Shown here piece after piece: positions 1 to 13,000 of a DNA stretch of 64,000 nucleotides. Below the pieces are notes generated by a model. The model was not told where the DNA came from and searched no databases. It saw only the letters and a list, made by a program, of their open reading frames with translations. This DNA comes from Nemopilema nomurai (Eukaryota; Cnidaria; Scyphozoa; Rhizostomeae; Rhizostomatidae). The stretch is taken from NCBI GenBank assembly GCA_003864495.1, contig ML133432.1, positions 992,001 to 1,056,000 on the forward strand. Direction: 5' to 3'. Both the position numbers and the translations under genes were made by a program. The stretch's first letter is position 1; every line of letters starts with the position of its first letter.

Positions 1-31
1 ACATCCTATGGTTTGACATTATCTTATAAAC

Positions 32-375
32 AACAGCCTCCATATCATAAGCAGAAAATCCACGCCAAAACCAGAATGAAAATTCGAAGACTACGTTCGA
101 ATGCTGTCTATACACTATCTCATGAGTTATAGACCGTAGTTGTGGGCTGGACCAATCAGCGGGCTAGATTTCCAGTTTTCGATCGGTTGTCATCAGTAAT
201 TTTCGGATTAATGACACCTTGAGATCGAAAACTGGAAATCTAGCCCGCTGATTGGTCCAGCCCACAACTACGGTCTATAACTCATGAGATAGTGTATAGA
301 CAGCATTCGAACGTAGTCTTCGAATTTTCATTCTGGTTTTGGCGTGGATTTTCTGCTTATGATATGGTGGCTGTT
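32..375. mobile_element. Long near-perfect palindrome (foldback/MITE-like element)
   Basis: The left arm (32-184) and right arm (223-375) are almost exact reverse complements over about 150 bp; I noticed one mismatch near the outer end. The 38-nt centre itself pairs partly, because a GGTTGTCAT at 185 faces an ATGACACC near 211. No protein is encoded. The element lies in an intron of the sideroflexin gene. A foldback transposon or non-autonomous DNA transposon is the natural reading. I could not define a clean target-site duplication at the ends. Confidence 0.85.
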
Positions 376-525
376 TAACAATATAATTTTTAATAACTGC
401 AAGAAATAGCGGAATATGATTTTAGCATACTAGTACAGTACAGAATAATTTTTTAAATAAAAGGTGTAATATGATTTAGGTCAAAATAACGGGCATATGG
501 AAAATACAAAAAAAAACATTAATAC

Positions 526-2423
526 CTTGGTTAAAGAATTTAATGCTACAGAGACAATTGTTGCTATTGTTGTTGCAGAAGCGTAAGCAACCCCAATTTG
601 TCTGAAAAAGCAGGTTCACATGTTCACGAATAGACACAAGGCAAAGCCAAGTGGCAGCACAGGCTAATCAGAATAACAACACTTAAAAATGTGCAGAATC
701 AAAGCACTTTGCTGTAAGAATGTTTTGATGATGATTAAAAATCCAAGAGTTCCACTTGGTATTGCTTCGTGTAAGAGCAATAATTCTTGTTGATTTCATA
801 CAGTTTTAGACTTTCATAACATACATACAGAAATTAGACTTTCATAACATACATTCAGAAATACCGAAAAAAAATCATGACCAAATAAACAAAAAGTTGT
901 TATTTGTCACTTCTTCTATCAAAATGAATTATTGGTGTATTTTAAGCTATGAAAGCAGCATAATTGTATGAACTGGAGAAATAACCAATTAAAGCTCACA
1001 CTGCTGCCCCAAGCTCACTTCTAAGCATAAATGTACCAAAAGCTTTATGTAACATTAACCAGTTTAACTAACTCTGAGTCAAAGCACATTAAAAAGAACA
1101 AACTTTCAAAACATCCAAGTATACATACTTGTTAGTAATATCTGATTTTGCATTTCTGTTGGTGTAATTCACAAATGCATTGAATGACTGGTTTACCCAT
1201 TGCCAAAAGACAACTTGAGGTATGGTCCTGGATAAATTTAAAATTTGCATTAGAAATGTGAAAAAAATCAAAATAGCATAACTAAGCTAAAAACTTTATT
1301 CTGAATTCAAATGCTCTTTCTGTTTATCAAGCTCAAGATATAATTCTCTTTCATATATTCCTAGAGACTCAATGATGTAGTAAAACTAATTCTTAAAGAA
1401 CAATTGTTAAATCGTTCAAGAAATCTCAAGTTATGTATATTGCTATACTAGGTTACTTGAAGGGTCAGGCCAGACAAACAATAACAACTGAAATTAGATG
1501 CATTGACAATTTTTAGTTAAAAACCAATTTTTGTGATACGAGACTCGCATATACAATTTTCCTAAAGGATAGGTAAGAAACTTATTCAATAAACTCTAAC
1601 TATTTATTGAATGGACTGCTTCAGGATTAGTTAAAACTGATAAAAGGGATGAATAAATCTTAAATATTCCATTATGTTTGGGCTTTTGATTGTCATGCAT
1701 AAACACCAACACGGCCTTACTAATGTCACAAGCTACTCAGAAGCATAGCTGATTTACAAAGCACCATCAGCTGTTGTGGGTGTGTGCAACAAGCAAGGAT
1801 TTAAAGATTTAAGGGGAAAACTTACTTGTAAAACTGCAGCAAGCATCCAGTTATAAGCATACCGCCTGGAACCTGAAAGGACATCCTACCCACAACCTTC
1901 ATCTTCTCCCCAGTGTCTGGATGAAAAGCTGATGAATAAAGCTTTTGAGCATATCTGATCTGGTCCTCTGTTGTGCCAGGGGGTTCATTTCCAATTCTAT
2001 TGAATGGATAGACTGCCTTTTAATTAAGAAAATATATAAGTTAGAAATGAGTGATAATGTTTACACTTTCTTCAAAAATGGTTTTTCTCATGATTCAAAA
2101 CCGCAATAACTAGGTAGGAATTTTCTTTTGTCAATCATGAAGTGAAATGTCATACCATTGCACATGGAACTATAGTTAGCCAACTAAGAAACTTGCACTA
2201 ATTGCAGATAAATCTTACTCCAAAAGTACTTACATGAAATATAGTTAATAAAGGCTCACCTGTACTGATTAAGAAGGTGGCTTGCATTATCTAAATCAGT
2301 TTCGCTACAAAGAGCAGTTCTTGGATCGGTTATGCTAAAAAAATGCTTCAGCCTCCCCAGAAAAGTTGACTGGTCCCAACTTGGCAGATCAACATTAATC
2401 CTTTCTGCGCTTTTTGCAGCCAT
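526..2423 (-). CDS. SFXN2: Sideroflexin, SFXN2-like (5' four coding exons; 3' part beyond the left edge)
   Basis: Sideroflexins are multi-pass inner-mitochondrial-membrane carriers; SFXN1 and SFXN3 import serine, and SFXN2 is tied to iron and heme metabolism. Four coding exons are visible on the minus strand: 2260-2423, 1826-1996, 1129-1227 and 526-601. All have GT-AG borders and compatible phases (2, 2, 2, 0), giving 170 residues, roughly the N-terminal half of the usual 320 or so. Family signatures in order are [13 protein letters not shown] and ITDPRTAL near the N-terminus, then [42 protein letters not shown] and YASATT before the first membrane segments. The PGGM and NYTNRNA variants are closest to SFXN2 as I remember it. 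The chosen Met at 2423 starts [18 protein letters not shown], the usual short N-terminus. An acceptor (TTCTAG) just upstream suggests a 5' UTR intron. Exons for the C-terminal half are not in the window. Confidence 0.93.
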
Positions 2424-2429
2424 GGCGAG

Positions 2430-2923
2430 CCTAGAAAACATTTTATTCTCAAAATAGTGGATAATCAATTGAAAATACAGGGACAAATCAAATTTAATCC
2501 AACACTATCACCTTAATACTTTGTTGGAAAACTAAGCCTAAATTCACTCTTTTCTATGGTCAAATAATGCAATCTCGTACGTCCTTGCAACACATTGAAA
2601 ATTAATATCATGTCAAATTTGGCCATGATTGGGACAAGTTTGCTGCACAGGATATTTGAAACTGTGCAATAAGTATACACAACAAAGAACTATTGAGCTT
2701 CCATCCTTCAGCAACATTAGTCAAAACATTTATCAGTGTAAAGTGCTATTTGTCTTAAAAATGTCGGTCAGTACTTTTGAACAGGATCGCTAAAACAACT
2801 AGTTCAAAACAGACATTGATGAACTTACCTTTCGCCTTTGCCACGACCACAACAAAACAGCTTTGGGGCCTTGTGGCTCCCTCGAATCGAGGCCAGACAA
2901 ACATTCCCTTTTTGTTGTGAACA
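2430..2923. promoter_or_regulatory. Shared divergent promoter region of sideroflexin and ADPRS
   Basis: Two housekeeping-type genes start in opposite directions, with start codons 500 to 587 bp apart (2423 minus; 2923 or 3010 plus). There is no obvious TATA box. The predicted sideroflexin donor at 2828 means its first exon lies within about 100 bp of the ADPRS translation start. The assignment as a bidirectional promoter rests on gene arrangement alone. Confidence 0.55.
2431..2829 (-). other. Probable 5' UTR exon end and 5' UTR intron of sideroflexin
   Basis: Reading the minus strand, a strong donor (GAAAG|GTAAGT) occurs at 2829/2828 and a TTTTCTAG acceptor at 2431, seven bases before the sideroflexin start codon. 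An intron between them would place the transcription start above 2829, inside or next to the 5' end of the divergent ADPRS gene. The minus-strand frame stays open through this junction, so an N-terminal extension is formally possible. A UTR is more likely because the protein already begins normally at 2423. This is inference from splice consensus only. Confidence 0.45.
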
Positions 2924-5900
2924 TGCTCTTGAGACATTCGTCATGTCGTGACATTTTACATAGAAATGTGGCATTCTTCTCGCGACATATTCGTGATAGA
3001 CACTGTAAAATGACCTCAAGCAGGGATAGATTTAGGGGTTGTTTGGTTGGTGCTGTGATAGGTGATTGCTTGGGTGCACTGTTTGAAGGTACAACTACTG
3101 GATGTATTGCAAGGGCGAAGCTTGAAGCTGCGATTGGTGTGCATTCGAAAAAGCTAGCTAAAGCAGGCAATGCATCCTTGGAATACACAGGTGATTATCT
3201 AACTTAGAAGCTATAACAGGTCAACAGTGTTCCATGTCAAGTACTGAGATATTGGAAAGGCAGTTATGTTTCTTTGATTTTGTGAATTATTGTTTTATGC
3301 AGTGACGCATTTACCCTTGGGCCTACTGGGCCCCCTAAGATTTAGGGGCCCCGAGCAACATTTTGAAAACATACATGAAACGGTGTTGATTAATTGAGTA
3401 TCATGACAAAAAAGTTTTGGTATGCTCTAAGGGACCCCAATCGAAATTGGGCCCAGAGCCCCGGCAGTTCTAAATGTGGCCCTGGTTTACGTTTGGTACT
3501 CAGCAACCAAATTGGGAACCAAAATGGTTAGCGCAAGATTTGCCCCATGTAATGTGTTAAGAATTTCTTACATTAACACCTCAGTACAATTATACATTTT
3601 ATGTTAGTAAAATATAGCAAATTAGAATTTCTATTCAAAATTTTATTGCAATTTTTAAAAAGAATTATCAATACGCTTTCCGTTTCAGATGACACTGCAA
3701 TGGCAAGGTGCATTTGTGCTTCGTTGCTATCAAAGAAGTGCTTCGATGGAACTGATCTTGCCAGTAGATTTATGAATGAATATAAACAGAGAGATGATAG
3801 AGGATACGGGGCTGGTGTTATCACTATATTTGACAAGTGGGACAAAAATGGAACAGATGATGACCCATTTCTACCAGCTAGGGAGCAGTTTGGAGGTAGG
3901 AGACAATGTTTTATACCTAGTTCTGATAAATCTATGCACACAAATTACATTGCAATACAGCATGAAATTAAACACAGATTTAAGAATTTAAAAAAGTGCT
4001 AAGTTATGTCAATGCCTCTTGATATTTCCTTTGGTTACAGGTTCTGGGTCTTATGGAAATGGTGCGGCTATGAGAGTAGCCCCTGTGGCTCTCTTTGCAA
4101 AAGAAGGGAGTAGAGTGATCAAGGTAGAGTTTGCTCATCAACTTTTTATCTATTGCACTTAATCATGGATTGTCATAAAATGTCAATTTTGTATTGTGAA
4201 TCGTCAGTGCCAAAGCTGGCCTCCAAAACCAAGTCGTTCCCAACATAGTGCAAACCCTTGCCCCCTACTAAATTTTCTATGATTCTCGTCGTCAGATAGA
4301 ATATTCTGCATGTTAAAATACCCAGTCCCTGTCAAAGATTTGGAAACCCCAGGTCTGAAAAGTAAATAAGGCCAGTTAAAGAGCCAATTTTTCTCCTCAC
4401 TGCCAGGTTGTGCCGTGCTACAGGCTGTTGACTTGATTGTTCTCTTTTGGGGCACAACCAAATCACAAGACCCCAAATTATTGGCATGACTAATGTGTAT
4501 CCATGTGGTATCTCTGCTCCACTCTCAAAAATTAACAGGGGGACAAGTTTGAGAATACCCCTTTTAGCAGTAATAACTGACTTTTACAACTGTAGAAAAC
4601 CTACACCGTTCAAGTAAACCTTCCTTAAGAAAATCAGTTCTGAAGATTCCTTGTCGTGCTATGTAAGAAAGGCACGACCCTTAGCTTTGCCAAGATAGTA
4701 CTTAAGTGGTACATTTATTGAAAAGGATCTTAGGTAGACGATGTCTTAATAATACACTCTTCATACAAGGAACATGTTAAAGAAAGCCTCCTCAGTTTTG
4801 AGGTAAAAGTGCGTAAATAGATTTACAGTGCAAAACCTTAAATGGTAAGAACCTAACAAAGCTTTTCACTGCTATTGATGCAACTTAGAAAACTAACTAT
4901 TCTTATTAAAGATTGCTGAAGAAACTTCGCTGTTAACTCACTCAAACAGAAATGGTATCAATGGCGGCTTACTTCAAGCAGTCGCCGTTCACAACGCTTT
5001 GTATGCAGCCACTGGGACTAGCAAAGGGGACTTTATTAACAGCCTTCAAGAGGTAATGCAAAGAATCGAGGGACCCAGCTCTGTTAGCCAGCAACTAAAG
5101 GACAGAGAAGTGGATGAGTATGTGGATGATGTGTTTGTTTTCTGTTGTTTAAAACTTTTGTAGAAATGGAGAAATAAGTCAACAAGAGATTATTTGTTAC
5201 AAAACCACCAATTTCTCCCAGAAACTTAATGAGTGGTTGACCTTACATAAACATTAAAGGACACTTCTAGTATGGAGGTAAGCGGAATGTTCCTGTATCG
5301 ATCATAGTGTGGAGAGACACATTGTAGTTGTGTCCAATTCAGGTAGCTTCCGATGTTTCTGATATGGAAATGATTATTAAAAAGCATCTTCGAAATACCT
5401 TGGGATACTGAGAAGGTTGAATGACTCTTGCGAAAGCAATTTTGGTTCCAATATGGAAGTATTTGTGTCCCCATTGGGGCGTACCTAGCGGGGGTATTGG
5501 GCGGTAAATTCTAATGTAATGGATGGTCGGTAAATGTGTATCTTGAACTTGTAGACTTAGTATAAGATAGTTCATTTCAAGGACAATTTATGGTAAGAAA
5601 CATTTGGGACAGCACGTAGAATCTCATTTGCTCGTTATTGACAAGATCATGCTGATAAAACAGTTCAAACTCACAAGATATAACTGTGATTTTGGTTGTA
5701 CATTGACTAGCAAGAATTGAATTTTAGTCGGTGAATTTACCCGTATACACCCACCTAATCCAAATCATCGAGGTGGACCCCCGTGTGTCCCCCTTTGCAT
5801 ATGGGACTTAAGTTTCCGTATAAAAGGCTAGGACAATTGAACAATTTAAATGCATTTTTGTGAATTTAGTGTAGATGTTAATCTTTATTTACTGTCCATC

Positions 5901-6300
5901 TCTCTTTTTCAGGGATGCTACCGTCAAATTTAGCAGGCGAAAGACCTTTTCTTTTTCAAAACAACTTGAGAAGCTCCTTCAATTCGTTGGTCGCGACGAG
6001 AAGTCCTACAATACGACTGACGTCATCACCTGCTTTGGAAACGATATTTCTGCACAGGAGGCTGTTCCGGTGGCCATTTTTGCATTTGTTAAGAATTGGG
6101 AGGCAAATTTCGAAGAAGTTCTCATGTACGCGTATTCTCTAGGCGGTGATACAGACACTATTGGAACGATGTCAGGGGCATTGGCTGGAGCTCATTTTGG
6201 ATTTGCCTCGATCCCCGATCAGTGGAAACGCGTTTGTGAGGGCGTTGATGACGCGCTGTATTACGCGGACCAGTTTTATGACATGATGATTCCAGAATGA
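2923..6300 (+). CDS. ADPRS: ADP-ribosylserine hydrolase ARH3 (five exons, complete)
   Basis: ARH3 removes ADP-ribose from serine on proteins and cleaves poly- and O-acetyl-ADP-ribose in nucleus, cytosol and mitochondria, using two Mg ions. Exons are 2923/3010-3190, 3689-3895, 4041-4123, 4912-5117 and 5913-6300; phases match throughout. From the Met at 3010 the protein is 354 aa (human about 363). Magnesium and catalytic residues are all present: Glu26 in GDCLGALFEG, Thr60-Asp61-Asp62 in YTDDTAMAR (the codon for Asp61 spans intron 1) and Asp305, Asp307 and Thr308 in LGGDTDTIGTM. Other matches are RFRGCL, RGYGAGVITIF, GSYGNGAAMRVAP and LTHSNRNGINGG. An in-frame upstream Met at 2923 adds 29 residues rich in Arg and His, resembling a mitochondrial presequence. 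The gene is divergent from sideroflexin. Intron 1 carries a hAT-like MITE. Confidence 0.95.
3300..3484. mobile_element. hAT-like MITE in ADPRS intron 1
   Basis: The left end CAGTGACGCATTTA and the right end TAAATGTGGCCCTG are imperfect inverted repeats (11 of 14 positions). Both ends are followed inwards by GC-rich GGGCCC-containing arms. The CAGTG terminus is typical of hAT elements. The flanking 8-mers (GTTTTATG and GTTTACGT) are similar but not identical, so the target-site duplication is only weakly supported. No coding sequence is present. Confidence 0.5.
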
Positions 6301-9300
6301 GGCTACATTTACTCTGAATAGCGCTGCATGATTTCACGCTTTTAAACATAATCACAAGTCTGGGGGCTCAGTGGGGGACAGGTCCACCAGCCTTTTGGTC
6401 AATGGCCCCCTCTAAATCTCATGACAAGGGCCCCTTTTGCAAAATATGAGGTTTTGTGATGTTCCACTTAAGTTCTTATTCGTGATACACAGATGAATAG
6501 TGTTAGACATGCTGCTAAATGGCTTCCTTTGGGATGGTGTTAAGACTTGCTAGCATATAATAGCCCAGCTGAAGAGAGACCAACTTGTCAGAGACCAAGA
6601 ACTACAATTTTTACTTATGCATTCACGATCCTTTTCAAGTCTGGCTTGCATTCCGTAGTTGCAACTCGAAGCAATTCTTTCTCCTGGGCGTTAGTCATTC
6701 GTTCTCAAATGAACTTTTTTCATCTCGTTCACAAATGCGATTGAAAACATGACAGGTTTAACTATCGACAACTTCAGAAACTTGGCATCTCAAGTTTGTT
6801 TAAAAAAGACAAAGTGGACTACAAAATTGAATTCATTCAGTTGTAGGAGTTCCCCTCTATGACTAATCAATGACTAACAATGCTGACGAAAGGCTAGCTA
6901 CATATGCAAACGAAAGCGAGGTTATGATATTTAATCCTACTACATTGCTAGTCACCGTCCGTACGTGAGACATCGCTAGTATGAAGTACCACCTGCCTGC
7001 ATACTGTAAACCGCAGACCAACTCATAATACACTTAAGCAGCGAAGTCATATGGGTTAGTGGTAGTTAATCTGTAAACACTGCCGATTCCACGTTTTGAA
7101 TGCGCGTCACACGGCTGACTAACACGGCAGTGGGGGTTCGCCCAAACAACAAACCTCTGTGGCATTTCGAAGGAGCAACACAGAATGCTCTCACGTTCCA
7201 CTGAATGACATCTTTTCGCGGCGGCCGTTCAGTTTACAGCAAACACAATGCGTCATTAGGCGCTGGTCAGATGGAACGCACCGAACCGGCAGTGAGAAGA
7301 AAGAGATAAACTAACATCGCAAAATAAGGAAATAACTTAGTGAGGCTCTGTTTTCAACAACAATGTTTCCTTGCACAACCATACTTTGTTGTGTTTTTGG
7401 GCCTTTCCGAATTACGTTATTGTACAATACAGCTTTGTGAAATGACAGCATAGCTTCAAATAGTTACTGTACTGAACAAAGGGGATTATCGCCAAATCGC
7501 GTTAACGTCTTAGGCTTGCTTCAAACATGCATATATGAGGTTACATTGAGAAAATGAAATGTCCCGTTTTCTTTACGGTGGTTGCGATGAACGTACGTTT
7601 GTTGCTGTACATTTTAATGGCACCATAGATGTCATCGTAATTACATTCCTTTAAATCCTCGTCCCTTAAAGAATCCAGTTTTCGTTGCATTGTTTCTCTA
7701 ACCGTGTCACACTATCATCCCGACCTTTTATATTGCCTTGTTGTGAACACCTGTAGAATCAAGCTTGACCTTTAATAAGCATCACTTTGAGCATGCAGCC
7801 TCCTTTAGAAAACATCCACCAGGTCACTACATTTCCTACCAGTTAATCAGTTAATGTTATCTGTGGTATTTGTACACCTGCAAATGTTTACTTGTTCTCA
7901 CATGCATTTATTTCTGCATTGATAACCACATTCATGGAAGACAGTCAGCCTCAAATAATCACTTTTTCTTGCTCATCATTATTCATAACGTAGCTCAAGA
8001 CCTTCGCTTCCCAAAGGTCCAGCCAACTCTCCTTCCTTTGATAGTAACCCCCGTCGAAGCGTCTTGATAGTACCGAACAAAACCCTCGTCAAATGCTATG
8101 ATATAGAGAATGATATAGAATATACGGCAGTAGGACGTCCCGTAAGCATTTACCAATAATTCAGTAATGAATGTGAATCTTGGCTATTTATTTTCTAACA
8201 GGGGCTGGCGTTCAAATGGCAGAGGGAAAGCTACTGCAACTCATGTTTGTGCATGCAATAGTGTCTTTCTTCCTTCATAACAAATCTTGGGGTCTATATT
8301 CATAGATAAACTCTTATTTGTTTTCAAATAGTCACACTTTGTACATGATGAAGTAGGGATTTGTGGACTCTTTTAGTATAAACCAGTGCAGTAATTGGAT
8401 GCTTGATGCTTGATCCTGATGCATTTAGGGGTGGAGCAGCTGCAAGATTCCAGTAGACAGAAGAGCTTGGCAACTTTCAAGTGCAACTTCCAATTAACCC
8501 ATTCTTCGTAGTAATATTCTTTAATCCTACATTGTATAATTATGCATCATGAAGGCCCCCTTCCCTATTTTCCTTTACCTTTCTTGTAAAAAAACATCAC
8601 AAGTTACCAAAACAATTTAAATTGGGGGGGGTGGGGGTGACGACCCTACGCTGGGTACCATTATATACAGTGAGTCTGGTACCCAAGGTAGGACGACCCA
8701 CCCCCAAGCATTATTGACCGTATAGTGGTTTTTTGCACAGTGACACGTATACCATCGTCACTCATTTACTCCAAGTCAATCTCAATTTAAAGGCATGCCC
8801 TCCGTTAGTCAAAGACATAAACAGGCAGGCATCTGTAGTTTTAGCCTCATCGCAGTGATAATTCAAGGGAATGGCTTGTAAATACTCAAAATGGCCTAAA
8901 GAGAAGACATAATGTCCGAAACTTAAGTGGGCAGACCTAAAGAGTGCAAAGTAGGCAGGTCGAACGTTGTTTATCACCCCAGGTGAAGCTAGTCGATTGC
9001 CCATCATTTTGCAATGTTCCATATCTCCGAGACACAACCAGACGATTGTCGACCTGTTCATTGCTTGGTACAGGGGGGATTGGGAACGATCCTATCATCA
9101 GCATCATCACACCTACTCAAAAGCCCCCGCCCATACCGATAGCTATTTCTGTAGAATGTTTTTAAGGACATACTAACGCTGACAATTATTTTGCTAAGAT
9201 TGTCCTGTGCTGGCTTTTCCACGTGCATTCAAGCACAAGTATTTTAATTTACCGCTTTGGCATCTATCTGGTGCAATTCGACAGGCTTCTCGAATGGCTA

Positions 9301-9850
9301 ATTCAATTAAGATCGATTTGTGGTGGGATTTCAGCGACAAATCCCGAAGATTTGCATCTGCAATATTTAGTTTCACATAGCAGCGGTTTTATGATGAGCT
9401 ATTTTGGTTAAAATTTTCTAACCCGAATATTCGCTTCGTTATTCAATTCTATCTAGGAAGTATTCCTGGAGGGAATAAGCTCTGTATTAAGGTTGCTCAA
9501 CCGATTAAGTTGCAATCTAGTTCTTTCGACAGGTTTTTAATGCCGAAATTTTTGATGTCAACAAAAAACAAGTTCATTTGCAGTTTCTAAGGAAATTCGA
9601 ATCCTAAGGAGAATGGAGAAAGCAAATTCTATCGAGTTCAAGGTCCATTTCTTTGAGCTGTGTGGATCTGGTAATTGTCTGTTCAGTGATACCCATGCTA
9701 AAAGAATCTGTGTTGATTGTTTATTTAAATGTTTATTTTTAGACATCTAGCTACTGTAATTGCTACAACTCTTAATTTTCATTGAAAAAAGATTCTATCT
9801 GTATTCAGCAAAGATTTTGCTTTGATGCCTCCACATGCTATACATGCTGT
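6301..9850. other. Intergenic stretch without recognisable genes
   Basis: All open frames here are short and lack family motifs or plausible splice partners. The stretch holds degenerate GC-rich repeat debris near 6360-6440 (runs resembling the GGGCCCC arms of the intron 1 MITE) and the small hairpin near 8630. I see no further gene or RNA. Confidence 0.6.
8628..8706. repeat. Short hairpin with G-rich/C-rich arms
   Basis: A G-rich arm (about 8628-8661, containing GGGGGTGACGACCCTACG and TGGGTACCA) is matched in reverse by about 8676-8706 (TGGTACCCAAGGTAGGACG then ACCCACCCCC). Pairing is imperfect, with bulges. It looks like a tiny foldback element or a decayed MITE. Confidence 0.55.
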
Positions 9851-9851
9851 A

Positions 9852-10073
9852 GAACTTTTCGATTTGAAAATTTTTTATAACTACAAGCATCAAGAACTAA
9901 AAAGCCGGTTCCATTCATTTGCAGCCAATACTCGCATATGGCATTTGCTGCGCAGTGAAAATTAAGGAACTATTAAGGAACTTTTGGTACTAAAATCTGA
10001 TTATTTGAGGTCTACAAATAAGGAAATTTTGGAACTAGGCCCTGAGGTATCTTCCTTATAAAAACGTGTATAT
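9852..10073 (+). mobile_element. Interspersed MITE, 5'-truncated copy (family member 1)
   Basis: This segment shares long collinear similarity with 39811-40117, including GAACTTTTCGATTTGAAA, CAAGAACTAAAAAGCC, TTGAGGTCTAC and GGAACTAGGCCCTGAGGTA. The inverted-repeat left end present in the other copy is missing here, so this copy is 5' truncated. It is non-coding. Confidence 0.7.
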
Positions 10074-13000
10074 CCCTTGGAGTTTGAGAATGAAACATCT
10101 CGAGGTAAACCATAAATTGCAACAAAATTTCACTGTCAAAGAACGTTCTGGAAGTCGCCGTTTGTAGAATAAGTGCCACTTTGATTTTGACTAATACCAT
10201 TCTTTAAATGAAAAACGTTCCAAGCTGACATCTATCTATTTTTATCCGGACTAACTCTTTCATATGCTCAAAAAATCAATCTCATACTTTATTTTTATTG
10301 CTAGAAAGGGTAGGTGGTAGATTGCTTTTGCTAGACATCCACGAGAATCGGTATTTCGGTATAAAATCGGTATAAAATATTTGAAACTTACATGTTTTTT
10401 AGAACTGCCACAGCTGCGGGTCCACAGGGGCATGGGTGTATAAAAATATTTAAAAAATACTCTCTTTTGGTGACAGGAATCGGGGGAGGGCAGAGGGGCC
10501 AATTGAGTACCCCCTACGTCTCTGCTCCTTTTAAAAGCCCCCTTCATACAAGCATAATGGCCGTAATATTGCCGGGTTACTTATTTTGTAGGTTATACTT
10601 TAACGGGCATGGATTGAAAGTTTGTTTATAATCATAAAAGAAGATTACATCTAACTGGCCTCAAGCTTTTTATTTTGTCTATCGAAGTTGTTATTATAAA
10701 ACGAAAGAAAAAAGTCGAGGTTTTACGTCATTTGACTTCACCCTCTCCCCACATGAAGCGGTGAAACTGCCTGGCAACCCCCATGTGGCCATAGCTGGCC
10801 CATGGTTGGCAATTTTCGTTTTGATTTAGAGCCCAGCAGAATCGGAAGACCTTGCTTGGAAATTTCCCTAACTTCGATTTGTCCATTCAATCTGGTTCAA
10901 ACGCATTTTGTACCTCAGTGGTGCTACCCAACACGAGGCCACCGCCCAAATGGCAGCCATACCTCTCCGGTACCCTTCGTTTGTACATATGGAACTGTAA
11001 TCGAAATTGCAATATCGACAACTTTAGCTGCTTATTTTACAAGAGCGCTTTCATTTGGATTAGAAATATCTTTGATAAACATGAATAAAGAAAGCCGGGG
11101 GTGCCGTGATGCATGAATGCAATCCGTCATGCCGCTACTTTCAATCAAGCATTGCATTTGAATGCCTTGAAGGGAAAAGAAATCGCCCGTAAATAGAACC
11201 GGACTATTTTTGTCGATGTACAGTCAGTTTGGAGGTACGTAATTTAATGGTTTGAAAATGATTACGCATTGTAAGTTATGATGATGTTTTCAAGCTGTAT
11301 TTATGGCGTCCGTTTAGAGTTATGGTTAATCCTCGTTAACGGCGGTTTGAACTTGTAAAGAATTGAATGTCGATCAATCTTACAGGGCAATCTGTCATTT
11401 GATTCCCTGTTCATATCTCAAAGATTTATTCACGGTTTTATCAAGCGGATAACTGCGGAAAAGACAAGAAACACGCTCGGAGTTTCGCCATTAGGCCAGT
11501 TTAGGCGCCTTGGTTCTTGTTTACATTTCACGACAACTTGGTATTTCAAAGATCATAATGATAGGCAGAGTGTTCAGGCATTTGAAATGAAAGGCCGCTT
11601 TTAGGAATAACAATGAATGAAGAGGTTATAATGAAGTATAGTCGTCGAAGATTACGCAGGAAGGTGAGTGATTTGTTTGAGCCTACCATCGCTCTTGTTA
11701 TGAATCAGGATTAGCGATGAATGTCTCGCAATCTCAGTTAAATCTGTAATTTTATGTAGCCAGTTTAAATCAGCAAGAGGTGGGTCTTTGGCCAAAGTAT
11801 TTGTTATATGGTTATTGTTGTGGATCACTTCTAAGCAACAGAACGGATCTATGTTCCTAAGGATAGCCAATCCTATTGGCAAGTTAATTTTGAAAGTCGA
11901 TTTTTAATTAAGTCAATTCATAAAGTTGAATGATTGAACGTCAACTTAGATTGGTAATACTAAGTTGGAAGAAAAGGCCCGCTATTTAAGGCGATTTGTA
12001 AGTTAGCAACACCAGATCCTATCAATAGCCTTTTGAATCACCAATCATATAACTGTTGTAACTTAAGTTCAAATAAATATATAAATTAGATTTTCAAGCT
12101 TCAAGTAAAAATATATTTGTAATTCTCAACTGCTTAACAATGTTTAAGGGATAGTATTTATGTTATGTGACATGTCAATGCAGCAACTTTATGATTTATT
12201 TTTTATTATTATTTTGCTTTTATTTTGCTAATTATTCTGATTTTATTTTCTTATAACATCAGTACAAAATAAAATAAATTCCTGATTGGTTTATCAACAT
12301 TGATAAGCTTCATGGATTGTGGTGTTTACAATTTATTTGATGATGATAACATAAATTCAATGTGATAATAATAATAAATGGATGTTAGATATAAATATAC
12401 ATAAATATATAAATATATAATTAATATGTATAAATATAGACATAAATATATATACATAATAAGAAAACAATTTTGTAAGACGTTTTGCTTTCGCTTCATT
12501 AGTAATCAGTATATTGTATATAAATATATAAATATATATATATATACAATAAATAAAATTCAATGCAAATAGTTGAAAAACCATTGATTATAGGAGGCAA
12601 CTATTTCTTGTTACCTTTTAATGGCTATGTTTATGCCAAGAGCAGGTAGAAATGTTAGCAAAAATATCTAGTCCAAAGCTTGACCAAATGTAAACATAAA
12701 AAGCTGAATACAAATTACTTTGCTAAGCATTCTTCCCACAACTGGCTTTCACAAACAATCATGATACCTTGTGTTCTCAAGAAAGTGCTAAATTGTAGTC
12801 AATGACAGCAATTTGGCTGTCCGCCTTCCAATCACTCATCTACAATGCCAAATTAAATGTTCAGTTAATGTTTTGAAAAGTTTTGTGTACTTTTCATTCA
12901 AAAAGGGCATTCCAACATGTCCATGTTTTTTCTGTTTTTATCAGAATTTGCTAAATCATTTTAGTATTAGTGCTGAATAATGGTAAAAGATGTGGAAAAT

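Noticed and set aside
2799..3188. 129-codon minus-strand frame over ADPRS exon 1
   Set aside because: It is the shadow of the well-supported ADPRS exon on the plus strand.
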